This document shows positions 31,745 through 40,048 of a stretch of 64,000 nucleotides of DNA, in pieces; position 1 is the stretch's first letter, and each line of letters opens with the position of its first letter. The translations under genes were made by a program, and so were the position numbers. Below the pieces are notes generated by a model. It saw nothing but the letters and a program-made list of their open reading frames with translations, was not told the DNA's origin and did not search any database. Source of the stretch: Streptomyces sp. NBC_01294 (GTDB lineage: Bacteria > Actinomycetota > Actinomycetes > Streptomycetales > Streptomycetaceae); contig NZ_CP108423.1 of assembly GCF_035917235.1 (NCBI RefSeq), positions 2,046,001 through 2,110,000 on the forward strand, read 5' to 3'.

Positions 31745-33814
31745 ATGAGCCGTCGAGCGGGCAGCGGACTGATCGGGAACTGGGCAGAGGCGCAGCGCCG
31801 GCAGCAACAGACCCAGCAGGTCCAGCAGCGGGAGGCCGAGCGCCGTCAGCGCGACCACGAACGGGACGCGAACCGGAGCCACCGGCAGTACCGCGAGGCC
31901 GAGGCCCTACGGCGTACCGCGCAGCTCGACGCCGAGGTCGACGCCCTCAAGGGCCTGTTGGCCGCGGGCTGCCGGGCACCGGCGTTCCGCATATCCGCCC
32001 TGGCCCGGCCCGACCGGCTGCAGCCCTTCGACCCCGGGGCTCTCGCGCACCCGGTGCCGATGCCCCGCATCGAGGACTTCCAGCAGCAGAGCCGGGGCTG
32101 GACGCTCGGCTCGAACCACCGGGCGCAGGCGGAGCGGGAGGCGCACGCCCGGTACACCCAGGCCTGGCAGGCCGCGAACGCGGCGGAGGCGCAGCGCCGG
32201 CAGCAACTGGACGCGTACCGCCAGCAGTACGACCGGTGGGCAGCGGAGCAGCTCGCCGGGATGCAGGCACACAACGGCGGACTCACCGAGCTGGCCGACG
32301 CACTGCGCGCGGGCGACGCCGACGCGGCGGTGGAGTACTTCTCGGCCGCCCTGTACGCCTCGACGGCCTGGCCCGAGGCACTGCCGAGGCAGTTGGCGGC
32401 CGCGTACGATCCCGCCGCGCGCCAGCTGGTGCTGGACTGGGAACTGCCCGGGTACGCGGTGGTACCGGAGGCCCGGGCGGTGCAGTACCTGCCGAGCACC
32501 GACCAGGACAAGGTGAAGCCCCGCCCGGTCACGGAACGACGTGCGCTGTACCGGGACCTGCTGGCTCAGTGCCTGTTGCTGGTGGTGCGCGAGCTGTACG
32601 CGGCCGACGAGTTCGGCGTACTGGACTCGGTCGTGGTCAACGGCTTCGTGGACTGCCACGATCCGGTGACGGGTCAGGAGGCACGGTTCGTGCTCGCCAC
32701 GGTGCCTGCGGCGCGCAGCGCATTCGCCGGACTGCGGCTGGAGCAGGTCAGCGCGGTGGACTGTCTGGTCTCGGGGTTGGGCGGGCAGCTGTCGGCGCGG
32801 CCCGACCTGCTGACGGCGGTACGCCCCGGGCGCCGGCCCGACGAGGTCGGCGGAGGTGTCGTCAGCCACGGCGGGCACGCGGGCGACGCGGACGAGGACG
32901 AGCCGGATCTCTTCGTGATGGACCCGATCGCCTTCGAGAACCTGGTCGCCGAGCTGTTCCGGGCGATGGGCATGGAGGCGGTGACGACGCAGCGGTCGGG
33001 CGACGGCGGGGTGGACGTGGAGGCGGTGGACCCGGCGCCGATCCGGGGCGGGCGGATCGTGGTGCAGGTCAAGCGCTACCGGAACACGGTGCCGCCGACG
33101 GCCGTGCGTGATCTGTACGGCACGGTCCAGGACAAGGGGGCGAACAAGGGGGTGCTGGTCACCACCGCGTCCTTCGGGCCGGGGTCGTACACCTTTGCCA
33201 ACGGCAAGCCGCTGGAGTTGGTTCCCGGAACGGACCTGGTCGATCTGCTCCGCCAGTACGGGCTTCGCGGCCGGCTCGGCGGCGCCGCCGCGGCCCCGGC
33301 GCGGCAGGCACCCGAGCCCGTTCCCGCGGCGGACCACAACGTGCTCGGCATGTCCTGGTCGGGTTCGGTCGCCCTGGACGTCTGCGCCCTCGTCTGCACG
33401 GGCAACCGGGTGCTGAGCGAGGACCACTTCGTCTTCTTCAACAACACGCGGACCCCGGACGGTTCGGTACGGTCCCGCGAGCACGCGGCGCCCGACAAGG
33501 CGGCGTTGGAGGTCTCCTTCGACGCCCTGCCCACGTCCGCCGACCGCCTGGTCCTCGTGGCCGCGATCGATCCGGAGGTGGATCCCCACGCCGACCTCGC
33601 CGGGTTCACCGACGCCCACATCCGGCTGTTGTCCGCCGGCGGCGAGGAACTCGGCCGGCTGGACGTCTCCGACGGGCGCCCCGCCGAGACCGCCCTGGTC
33701 CTCGGCTCGTTCCGGCGCCGCTCCAACGGGGACTGGGACTTCGTGATCGGCGGCAAGGGCTACCGCGGCGGCCTGGAGGCCCTGCTGAGCGAGTACGGCG
33801 TCGAGGTCGCTTAG
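31745..33814 (+). CDS. Mrr-type restriction endonuclease/TerD domain fusion
   Basis: The 689-residue product has three parts. Residues 10-190 are Gln/Arg-rich and probably coiled coil (RRQQQTQQVQQREAERRQRD). Residues about 390-510 are an Mrr-family PD-(D/E)xK nuclease: PIAFENLVAELFRAMGMEAV, GDGGVDVEAVDP (catalytic Asp), IVVQVKRYRN (QxK) and GVLVTTASFGPGSYTFA. Residues about 530-689 are a TerD/stress-type calcium-binding domain (SVALDVCALVCTGNRVLSED, HFVFFNNTRTPDGSV, LVLVAAIDPEVDP). Mrr nucleases cut modified DNA; TerD proteins are linked to tellurite, phage and DNA-damage stress. A stress-gated DNA-cleaving defence protein is a reasonable inference. Confidence 0.88.
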   Translation: MSRRAGSGLIGNWAEAQRRQQQTQQVQQREAERRQRDHERDANRSHRQYREAEALRRTAQLDAEVDALKGLLAAGCRAPAFRISALARPDRLQPFDPGALAHPVPMPRIEDFQQQSRGWTLGSNHRAQAEREAHARYTQAWQAANAAEAQRRQQLDAYRQQYDRWAAEQLAGMQAHNGGLTELADALRAGDADAAVEYFSAALYASTAWPEALPRQLAAAYDPAARQLVLDWELPGYAVVPEARAVQYLPSTDQDKVKPRPVTERRALYRDLLAQCLLLVVRELYAADEFGVLDSVVVNGFVDCHDPVTGQEARFVLATVPAARSAFAGLRLEQVSAVDCLVSGLGGQLSARPDLLTAVRPGRRPDEVGGGVVSHGGHAGDADEDEPDLFVMDPIAFENLVAELFRAMGMEAVTTQRSGDGGVDVEAVDPAPIRGGRIVVQVKRYRNTVPPTAVRDLYGTVQDKGANKGVLVTTASFGPGSYTFANGKPLELVPGTDLVDLLRQYGLRGRLGGAAAAPARQAPEPVPAADHNVLGMSWSGSVALDVCALVCTGNRVLSEDHFVFFNNTRTPDGSVRSREHAAPDKAALEVSFDALPTSADRLVLVAAIDPEVDPHADLAGFTDAHIRLLSAGGEELGRLDVSDGRPAETALVLGSFRRRSNGDWDFVIGGKGYRGGLEALLSEYGVEVA

Positions 33815-34887
33815 GCGGGGTCGGCTTCGGGCGTCTCGCCCTCGGCTTCTGCGGGCCGGGCCACGTAGCGCAGGACGCCCCACATGCTCTCGGGGCGGGC
33901 CTCGTGGGGGGCCGGTTCGCGGCAGGCCTCCAGTTCGCGCACCAGACCCGGGCCGTCGGTGCCGGCGCCGATCAGGACCAGCTGCGTCAGGCGGGGTTCG
34001 CCCTTGCCCCAGGGGCGCGGGGCGAAGCGGAGGAAGCGGCCGACCGCGTGGACCTCGTACTTCTCCTCGTGGCCGGTGACCCCGAACCACACGAAGCCCT
34101 TGATCCGGTAGAGCCCTGCCGGGCGGCGGTCGAGGAAGTCGATGAACCGGCGCGGGGACAGGGCCTGTTCGGAGGCGAACTCCGTGCTCTCGTACGCGGC
34201 GTGCGCGTGGGTGCAGTGGTCGTGGCCGTCGGCCTCAGCGAGGAGGTCCTCGAAGGAGAGCTGCCCCCGCGTCTCGGTCCAGGGCCTGCGGTCGAAGAGC
34301 AGTTCCGGGTCGATCCGCCCGTGGTCGGCGCCCACGACCGGGGTGCCGGGGGCGCAGAGCCCGGCGAGTTCGCACTCGATCCGGGCCCGCTCGGCCGCGT
34401 CCACCCGGTCGGTCTTGTTGAGCACGACCAGGTCCGCGACGGCGAGGTGGCGGTCGGTCTCCGGGTGCCTGGCGCGGGTCGCGTCAAATTCGGCCGCGTC
34501 CACGACCTCCACCATCCCGCCGTACCGGATGGCGGGGTTCTCGCTGGCCATGAGCATGCGGATCATCTCCTGGGGCTCGGCCAGCCCGCTCGCCTCGATG
34601 ACGATCACATCGATCCTGTGGGCGGGAGCGGAGAGCTTTTCCAGGTACGCGTCCAGCTCGCTGCCGTCGACGGCGCAGCACAGGCAGCCGCCGCCGAGGG
34701 AGACCATCGAGTCCCCGACCTGGCCGGCCACCGACATCGCGTCGATCTCGATCGACCCGAAGTCGTTGACGACGACCCCGATCCGGGTGCCTCCGCGGCC
34801 GGCGAGGAGGTGGTTCAGCACGGTGGTCTTCCCGGATCCGAGGAATCCGGCGAGGACGACGACGGGGATGGGCTGCCTGCTGTTCAC
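33811..34887 (-). CDS. CobW/COG0523 family GTPase (metal chaperone)
   Basis: From the GTG at 34885-34887 (VNSRQPIPVVVLAGFLGSGK) the product has 358 residues. The P-loop is GFLGSGKTT, the metal-binding CxCC lies in LGGGCLCCAVDG, and the G4 motif is VVLNKTD. A histidine patch (GHDHCTHAHAAYE) precedes the C-terminal CobW_C domain (RIKGFVWFGVTGHEEKYEVH). These GTPases deliver zinc, cobalt or other metals to client proteins. No zinc box was noticed upstream. The gene ends convergently, overlapping the nuclease-TerD stop by 4 bases. Confidence 0.9.
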   Translation of the reverse strand: MNSRQPIPVVVLAGFLGSGKTTVLNHLLAGRGGTRIGVVVNDFGSIEIDAMSVAGQVGDSMVSLGGGCLCCAVDGSELDAYLEKLSAPAHRIDVIVIEASGLAEPQEMIRMLMASENPAIRYGGMVEVVDAAEFDATRARHPETDRHLAVADLVVLNKTDRVDAAERARIECELAGLCAPGTPVVGADHGRIDPELLFDRRPWTETRGQLSFEDLLAEADGHDHCTHAHAAYESTEFASEQALSPRRFIDFLDRRPAGLYRIKGFVWFGVTGHEEKYEVHAVGRFLRFAPRPWGKGEPRLTQLVLIGAGTDGPGLVRELEACREPAPHEARPESMWGVLRYVARPAEAEGETPEADPA

Positions 34888-34922
34888 CGGTCGATCGTAG
34901 TCAGGCTCCGTCGGTCCGACCG

Positions 34923-36074
34923 TCAGTCCAAGAGCGGCACGGGCTGGGGCGGGGTCGGGCCGGTGTACCGGGCGGCCGGACGGATGATCTTCGAATCGGC
35001 GGCCTGTTCGAGGATGTTCGCGCTCCAGCCGACCACCCGGGCCGCGCAGAAGGTCGGGGTGAACATCTCGCGCGGCAGCCCGCACAGCTCCATGACCACC
35101 CCCGCGTAGAACTCCACGTTGGTGTGCAGCTCCCGGCCCGGCTTGAGTTCGGCGAGGATCTCCTCGACCTGGCGCTCGACCTCGACGGCGAAGTCCACGA
35201 GGGGGCCGCCGAACTGGAGGGCGATCTCGCGCAGCATGCGTGAGCGGGGGTCCTCGGTGCGGTAGACGGGGTGGCCGAAGCCCATGATCCGGTCGCCCGC
35301 CAGGACCCTTTCGCGGATCCAGGGCCCGATCCGGTCCACGGTGCCGATGGCGTCGAGGGTGTCCAGGGCCCGGCTGGGGGCGCCGCCGTGCAGCGGCCCG
35401 GAGAGCGCGCCGATCGCCCCGGTCAGACAGGCCGCGACGTCGGCGCCGGTCGAGGCGATCACGCGGGCGGTGAAGGTCGAGGCGTTGAAGCCGTGGTCGA
35501 CGGTGGATATCAGGTACCGCTCGACCGCGCGGGCCGCGGCCGGGTCGGGCTCCCGGCCGGTCAGCATGTGGAGGTAGTTGGCCGCGTACGGGAGGTCGTC
35601 GCGCGGCTCCACCGGCTCCAGGCCCTGCCCCAGCCGGTGCAGGGCGGTCAGCAGGGTCGGTACGGCGGCGCAGGCGGCCAGCGCGTCGGCGGCCCGGCGG
35701 CCGGGGTCGAGGTCGTAGACCGGGCGGAAGCCGGCGGAGGCGCCGAGCAGCGAGAGCGCGGTGCGCAGCCCGGCGAGTGGGCCCGAGAGCCGGGTGGCCC
35801 GGGCCAGACCGGGCAGGGCGTCGCGCACCGGCGCGGGCAGCCGGCGCAGCGGGGCGGTCTCGGCGGCGAAGGCGGCCCGCTCGGCGGAGTCCGCCGGGAG
35901 CGTGCCGCGGAACATCAGGTGCCACACGTCCTCGAAGCTGCGGCCGGCGGCGAGTTCGACCGCCGAGTACTGGCGGTAGTGGTAGAAGCCCTCGCGGCCC
36001 CGGACGTCGCCCAGCTCGGTTTCTGTGACCACGACACCCGCGAGACCGCGGGGTACTTCGAAGGTGGTGTTCAT
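34923..36074 (-). CDS. Citrate synthase (short type)
   Basis: From MNTTFEVPRGLAGVVVTETE the product has 383 residues. The catalytic histidines are in SGPLHGGAPSRALD and GFGHPVYRTEDPR, and the aspartate-containing NVEFYAGVVM segment follows, all typical of type II/methylcitrate synthases. It condenses acetyl-CoA (or propionyl-CoA) with oxaloacetate. It faces a second, HTH-fused citrate synthase across an 80-base gap with two palindromes, and lies 35 bases upstream of the CobW gene. An upstream in-frame ATG (36110) is less likely because the palindromes lie there. Confidence 0.9.
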   Translation of the reverse strand: MNTTFEVPRGLAGVVVTETELGDVRGREGFYHYRQYSAVELAAGRSFEDVWHLMFRGTLPADSAERAAFAAETAPLRRLPAPVRDALPGLARATRLSGPLAGLRTALSLLGASAGFRPVYDLDPGRRAADALAACAAVPTLLTALHRLGQGLEPVEPRDDLPYAANYLHMLTGREPDPAAARAVERYLISTVDHGFNASTFTARVIASTGADVAACLTGAIGALSGPLHGGAPSRALDTLDAIGTVDRIGPWIRERVLAGDRIMGFGHPVYRTEDPRSRMLREIALQFGGPLVDFAVEVERQVEEILAELKPGRELHTNVEFYAGVVMELCGLPREMFTPTFCAARVVGWSANILEQAADSKIIRPAARYTGPTPPQPVPLLD

Positions 36075-36091
36075 GGATCGACCATCCATGA
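36071..36091. promoter_or_regulatory. Inverted repeat at the start of the citrate synthase gene
   Basis: TCATGGAT and ATCCATGA (8-bp arms, 5-base spacer CGACC) flank the start codon of the minus-strand citrate synthase gene. Candidate operator or translational control element. Confidence 0.5.
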
Positions 36092-36110
36092 TGGATTCAA
36101 TCCTTGTCAA

Positions 36111-36127
36111 TATTGATTAAATCAATA
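36111..36127. promoter_or_regulatory. AT-rich palindrome between the divergent citrate synthases
   Basis: TATTGAT-TAA-ATCAATA is a perfect dyad with 7-bp arms inside a strongly A+T-rich patch (36100-36135), very unusual in this G+C-rich DNA. It overlaps the likely promoters of both genes and is a natural operator candidate for the helix-turn-helix citrate synthase or a MerR/TetR-type regulator elsewhere. Confidence 0.65.
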
Positions 36128-36154
36128 CAACACTTCATCTGTAGGGTGTCCGTC

Positions 36155-37390
36155 ATGAGCGACCAGACGGACGGCGGGCGCAGGCTCAGCACACAGGAGG
36201 CGGCGCGGGCCCTCGGGGTGAAACCGGCGACGGTGTACGCGTACGTCAGCCGGGGCCAGCTCACCAGCCGCCGCGATCCGGCCGGGCGGGGCAGCAGCTT
36301 CGACGCGGCCGAGGTCGAGGCCCTGGCCCGGCGGAGCCGGCGCGAGGCGGCGGCGCCCACCGGGGAACTCTCCGTCCGCACGGCGCTCACCCTCATCGAG
36401 CCCGACCGGTACTACTTCCGCGGCGTGGACGCCGTGGACCTGGCCTCGCGGTACCGCTACGAGGAGGTCGCCGAGTGGCTCTGGACGGGGACCGTCCCCC
36501 GGGGCGCCCGGTTCACCGCTCCCCCGGAGGCCCTGGCGGCGGCCCGCCGGGCCGTGGCCGCGCTGCCGGACCACGGCGGCCCCATCGACCGGCTGCGGGT
36601 CGCGGTCGCGGCCGCCGCGGTGGCGGACCCGCTGCGCTTCGACCTGTCCGAGGAGGCCGTACTCGGCTCCGCGCGCTGCCTGATTCCCACGCTGGTCGGC
36701 GCACTGCCCGCGGCGGGCCCCGCCCGGTGGGCCGGGGACGGCCGGATCGCCCGGCAGCTGTGGTCGCGCCTGACGACCCGCGAGCCGGACCCGGACGCGC
36801 TGGCCGTGCTGGACCTGGCGCTGGCGCTGCTGGTCGACCACGACCTGGCCGCCTCGACCCTGGCCGTACGGGTGGCCGCATCCGCGCGCGCCCACCCGTA
36901 CGCGGCGGTGTCGGCCGGGCTCGGCGCACTCGAAGGGCCGCTGCACGGCGCGGCCGGGCGGCTCGCGCACCGGATGCTGGTGGAGGTGCTGGAGCAGGGC
37001 GGGGCCGCGCCGGTGGTGGCGGAGTACCTGCGGGCGGGACGCCGGGTCCCGGGCCTCGGCCACCGGCTCTACCAGGGTGAGGACCCGCGCGCGCGGGCGC
37101 TGTTCGCCCGGCTGGAAGGGCTGGAGCAGGCCGGGCCGGCGCTGGGTGCGGCACGCGAGGTGGCCTCGGTGATGGCCCGGCAGGGCGGGCTGCACCCCAA
37201 TGTGGACCTGGCGCTGGCGGTGCTCACCGTGTCGTGCGGGATGCCGGCGGAGGCCGGGGAGACGGTCTTCGCCGTGGCCCGTACGGCGGGCTGGATCGCG
37301 CACGCCCTGGAGGAGTACCAGGAGCGGCCCCTGCGGATGCGCCCGAGCGGGCAGTACCACGGTCCCCGCCCGCCCCAGCCGATGCCCTGA
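36155..37390 (+). CDS. Helix-turn-helix domain-citrate synthase fusion
   Basis: The protein has 411 residues from the ATG at 36155. Residues 10-60 form a MerR/excisionase-like HTH (LSTQEAARALGVKPATVYAY, VSRGQLTSRRDPAGRGSSF). The rest is a citrate synthase with histidine motifs EGPLHGAAGRLAH and GLGHRLYQGEDPRA and the C-terminal arm LRMRPSGQYHGPRPPQP. The enzyme may be active and DNA-binding, or a citrate-cycle sensor that has lost activity; the PNVDLALAVL aspartate is kept. This fused form recurs in actinobacteria. Divergent from the plain citrate synthase. Confidence 0.88.
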   Translation: MSDQTDGGRRLSTQEAARALGVKPATVYAYVSRGQLTSRRDPAGRGSSFDAAEVEALARRSRREAAAPTGELSVRTALTLIEPDRYYFRGVDAVDLASRYRYEEVAEWLWTGTVPRGARFTAPPEALAAARRAVAALPDHGGPIDRLRVAVAAAAVADPLRFDLSEEAVLGSARCLIPTLVGALPAAGPARWAGDGRIARQLWSRLTTREPDPDALAVLDLALALLVDHDLAASTLAVRVAASARAHPYAAVSAGLGALEGPLHGAAGRLAHRMLVEVLEQGGAAPVVAEYLRAGRRVPGLGHRLYQGEDPRARALFARLEGLEQAGPALGAAREVASVMARQGGLHPNVDLALAVLTVSCGMPAEAGETVFAVARTAGWIAHALEEYQERPLRMRPSGQYHGPRPPQPMP

Positions 37391-37718
37391 CGGGCTGCGG
37401 CCCGGCCCGCGGCCCGGCAGCACGGCCGGTTCACCGAGGACGCGGACGACCGGCCGGTTCACCGAGGACCCGGACGACCGGCCGGTCCGCCACGGTGAAC
37501 CCGGAGGAGGGCGGCGGGGCGTCACGGTACGGCAGCGGCGCCGCGTACAGCTCCTCGGCGCCCGCCCGCCGAGTCCTGCTCGACGTGCAGGATCTCGACG
37601 ACACCCACTTCACCAGCAGTGAGCCGTGGACACGGCCCTGCCATGACCGGAGTGGGGTACCCGACAAGTCGGGCGCAAATGTTCCGCTTGTGCCGAAGCC
37701 GACCTACCGTTACTGCCC
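37391..37718. other. 328-base intergenic stretch with a 28-bp repeat
   Basis: No clear gene is found. A short minus-strand open frame (37431-37667) has a protein-like run (AEELYAAPLPYRDAPPPSSG, FTVADRPVVRV) but no family match that I recognise; it may be the decayed end of a gene. The promoter of the histidine kinase should lie within 37640-37715, where AAATGTTCCGCTTGTGCC and CCTACCGTTAC occur. Confidence 0.4.
37423..37488. repeat. 28-bp tandem repeat, 2.3 copies
   Basis: The 28-bp unit starting CGGCCGGTTCACCGAGGAC occurs at 37423-37450 and 37451-37478 with a single difference (GACGCGG versus GACCCGG). A partial third copy (CGGCCGGTCC) follows at 37479. Confidence 0.9.
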
Positions 37719-39344
37719 ATGCGGTTCCCCCTCATGAGCGCTCGGCGCCTCGGGCTGCCCAGACGGGCCGTCTCCCAGATCCTGCTGACCCAGCTGGCCA
37801 TCGCCGCCGGGGTCCTCGTCCTGGCCACCGGACTGTTCCTGGCGCCGCTGAGCGCACAGCTCGACGACCAGGCCATGCGGCGCGCCCTGGCCATCGCGCA
37901 GAGCGCCGCGGCCGACCCCTCGCTGGCCGCCGGTCTCCTGGCGTCCGGGGCGTCCGAGGCGTCCGCGGACAGCCCGGTGCAGGCCTCGGCCGAGCGGATC
38001 CGCCGCGCCACCGGCGCCGAGTACGTCGTCGTCCTCGACCTGGACGGCATCCGCCGCTCGCACCCGAGCGCCGACCGGATCGGGCTGCCCGTCTCCACCG
38101 ACCCGAGCGACGCCCTGGCGGGCCGCGAGGTCATGGAGATCGACGAGGGCACCCTGGGCCGCTCCGCACGGGGCAAGGTCCCGCTCGTCGCGGCCGACGG
38201 CGAGATCGTCGGCGCCGTCTCGGTCGGCATTGCCTACGACAGCGTCCGCGACCGGCTGCTCGGCGCCATCCCGGGACTGCTCGCCTACGCCGGCGGCGCC
38301 CTGGCGGTGGGCGCCCTCGCCGCCTACCTGCTCTCCCGCAGGATCCAGCGCCAGACCCGCGACCTGGCCTTCTCCGACATCGCCGGCCTGCTCGCCGAGC
38401 GCGAGGCGATGCTGCACTCCATCCGCGAAGGCGTGATCGCCCTCGCCCCGGACGGCCGGGTCCGGCTGGTCAACGACGAGGCCGCCCGCCTCCTGGGCCT
38501 CGCCCCGGACCCCGCCGGCACCTTCGCAGGACGCCCGCTCGACGACGTACTCGGCGCCGGCCGCACCGCCGACGTGCTGTCGGGCCGCGTCACCGGCCGC
38601 GACCTGCTCACCGTCCAGGACTCCCGCGTCCTGGTCGCCAACCGCATGCCCACCGAGGACGGCGGCGCCGTCGCCACCCTGCGCGACCGCACCGAACTGG
38701 AGCACCTGGGCCGCGAGCTGGACTCCACCCGGGGCCTGATCGACGCCCTGCGCGCCCAGGACCACGAGCACGCCAACCGCCTCCACACCCTCCTCGGCCT
38801 GCTGGAGCTGGGCCTGCACGAGGAGGCGGTGGAGTTCGTGACCGAGGTCGTCGGGGTGCACCGCACGACCGCCGAGCAGGTCACCGAGAAGGTCCACGAC
38901 CCGCTGCTGGCCGCCCTTCTGGTGGGCAAGGCGACCGTCGCCGCCGAGCGCGGCGTCCCCTTGCGGCTGGCCGGGACCAGCCTCCTCCCCGACCGCCTGG
39001 TGGATCCCGGCGGCCTGGTCACGATCCTCGGCAATCTCGTCGACAACGCCCTGGACGCCGCCGCCGGTTCGACGGCGCCCCTGGTCGAGGTGGAGCTGCG
39101 CGCCGAAGGCCGTACCGCCGTGCTGCGGGTGCGCGACAGCGGCCCCGGGGTGCCTGCCGCGCGCCGCGAGGAAATCTTCACTGAGGGCTGGTCGACCAAA
39201 CAGCCCCGGGCCCACCGCGAGCGCGGGCTGGGCCTCGCCCTCGTACGCCGCCTCGCGGAGCGGCAGGGCGGCAGCGCCCGGGCCGGTGAAGCAGCGGACG
39301 GAGGGGCGGAATTCTCCGTCGTACTTCCGGAGGCCCTGCGATGA
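37719..39344 (+). CDS. CitA/DpiB-type sensor histidine kinase
   Basis: The 541-residue protein has a first membrane helix (about 18-42), an extracytoplasmic PAS-like sensor (about 45-180, with ATGAEYVVVLDLDGIRRSHP, typical of PhoQ/DcuS/CitA folds for carboxylates), a second helix (about 185-208), a cytoplasmic PAS (VRLVNDEAARLLGLAP), a SPOB_a-type dimerisation region with the phosphorylated His in ALRAQDHEHANRLHTLLGLL, and a HATPase domain (ILGNLVDNALDAA, RDSGPGVP, GLGLALVRRLA). It overlaps its regulator gene by 4 bases. The neighbouring symporter suggests that the signal is an organic acid. Confidence 0.93.
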   Translation: MRFPLMSARRLGLPRRAVSQILLTQLAIAAGVLVLATGLFLAPLSAQLDDQAMRRALAIAQSAAADPSLAAGLLASGASEASADSPVQASAERIRRATGAEYVVVLDLDGIRRSHPSADRIGLPVSTDPSDALAGREVMEIDEGTLGRSARGKVPLVAADGEIVGAVSVGIAYDSVRDRLLGAIPGLLAYAGGALAVGALAAYLLSRRIQRQTRDLAFSDIAGLLAEREAMLHSIREGVIALAPDGRVRLVNDEAARLLGLAPDPAGTFAGRPLDDVLGAGRTADVLSGRVTGRDLLTVQDSRVLVANRMPTEDGGAVATLRDRTELEHLGRELDSTRGLIDALRAQDHEHANRLHTLLGLLELGLHEEAVEFVTEVVGVHRTTAEQVTEKVHDPLLAALLVGKATVAAERGVPLRLAGTSLLPDRLVDPGGLVTILGNLVDNALDAAAGSTAPLVEVELRAEGRTAVLRVRDSGPGVPAARREEIFTEGWSTKQPRAHRERGLGLALVRRLAERQGGSARAGEAADGGAEFSVVLPEALR

Positions 39345-40042
39345 ACGAGACCCCGATCCACGTATTGGTCGTCGACGACGACATGCGTGTTGCCCGGATC
39401 AACGCGGCGTACGTCGCGAAGGTTCCCGGTTTCCTGGTGATGGCGCAGGCCCATTCGGCGTCAGAGGCCCTGGAGTTCCTCGGCACGCATCCGGTGGACC
39501 TGGTCCTCCTGGACCACTACCTCCCCGACGAGAACGGCCTGGACCTGGTCCGCCGCCTGCGCCAACTCGGCCACCGCACCGATGTGATCATGGTCACGGC
39601 AGCCCGCGACCTCGCCACCGTCCAGGCCGCCATGCGCCTGGGCGCCCTCCAGTACCTGGTCAAGCCCTTCACCTTCGCCGGGCTGCGCACCCGGCTGGAG
39701 GCGTACGGGGCCCTGCGCCGCACCCTGGACACGGGCGGCGAGGCCGAACAGGCCGAGGTGGACCGGATCTTCGGCGCCCTCGCCGCGGCAGGACCCGCGA
39801 ACGAACTCCCCAAAGGCCACTCCCCCACCACCGCGGAGCTGGTCCGTCAGGTCCTGCTCTCCGCCGAAGGCCCCTTGTCCACCCAGCAGATCGCCGACCG
39901 CGCGGGCATCAGCCGCCAGACCGCCCAGCGCTACCTGAAGCTCCTCGAACGCACCGCCCGCGTCACCCTGGCCCTGCGCTACGGCGAGACCGGCCGCCCG
40001 GAGCACCGCTACACCTGGCTCCCGTCGGAGGGCCCGGCCTGA
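39341..40042 (+). CDS. CitB/DpiA-type response regulator
   Basis: The 233-residue protein has a receiver domain (VLVVDDDMRVARINAAYV with the acidic pair, phosphorylated Asp in VDLVLLDHYLPDENGLD, conserved Lys in YLVKPFTFAGL). The C-terminal helix-turn-helix is GPLSTQQIADRAGISRQTAQRYL. It pairs with the overlapping kinase gene (ATGA). The stop lies 6 bases from the convergent stop of the symporter gene, its likely target. Confidence 0.93.
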   Translation: MNETPIHVLVVDDDMRVARINAAYVAKVPGFLVMAQAHSASEALEFLGTHPVDLVLLDHYLPDENGLDLVRRLRQLGHRTDVIMVTAARDLATVQAAMRLGALQYLVKPFTFAGLRTRLEAYGALRRTLDTGGEAEQAEVDRIFGALAAAGPANELPKGHSPTTAELVRQVLLSAEGPLSTQQIADRAGISRQTAQRYLKLLERTARVTLALRYGETGRPEHRYTWLPSEGPA

Positions 40043-40048
40043 CGGCGC

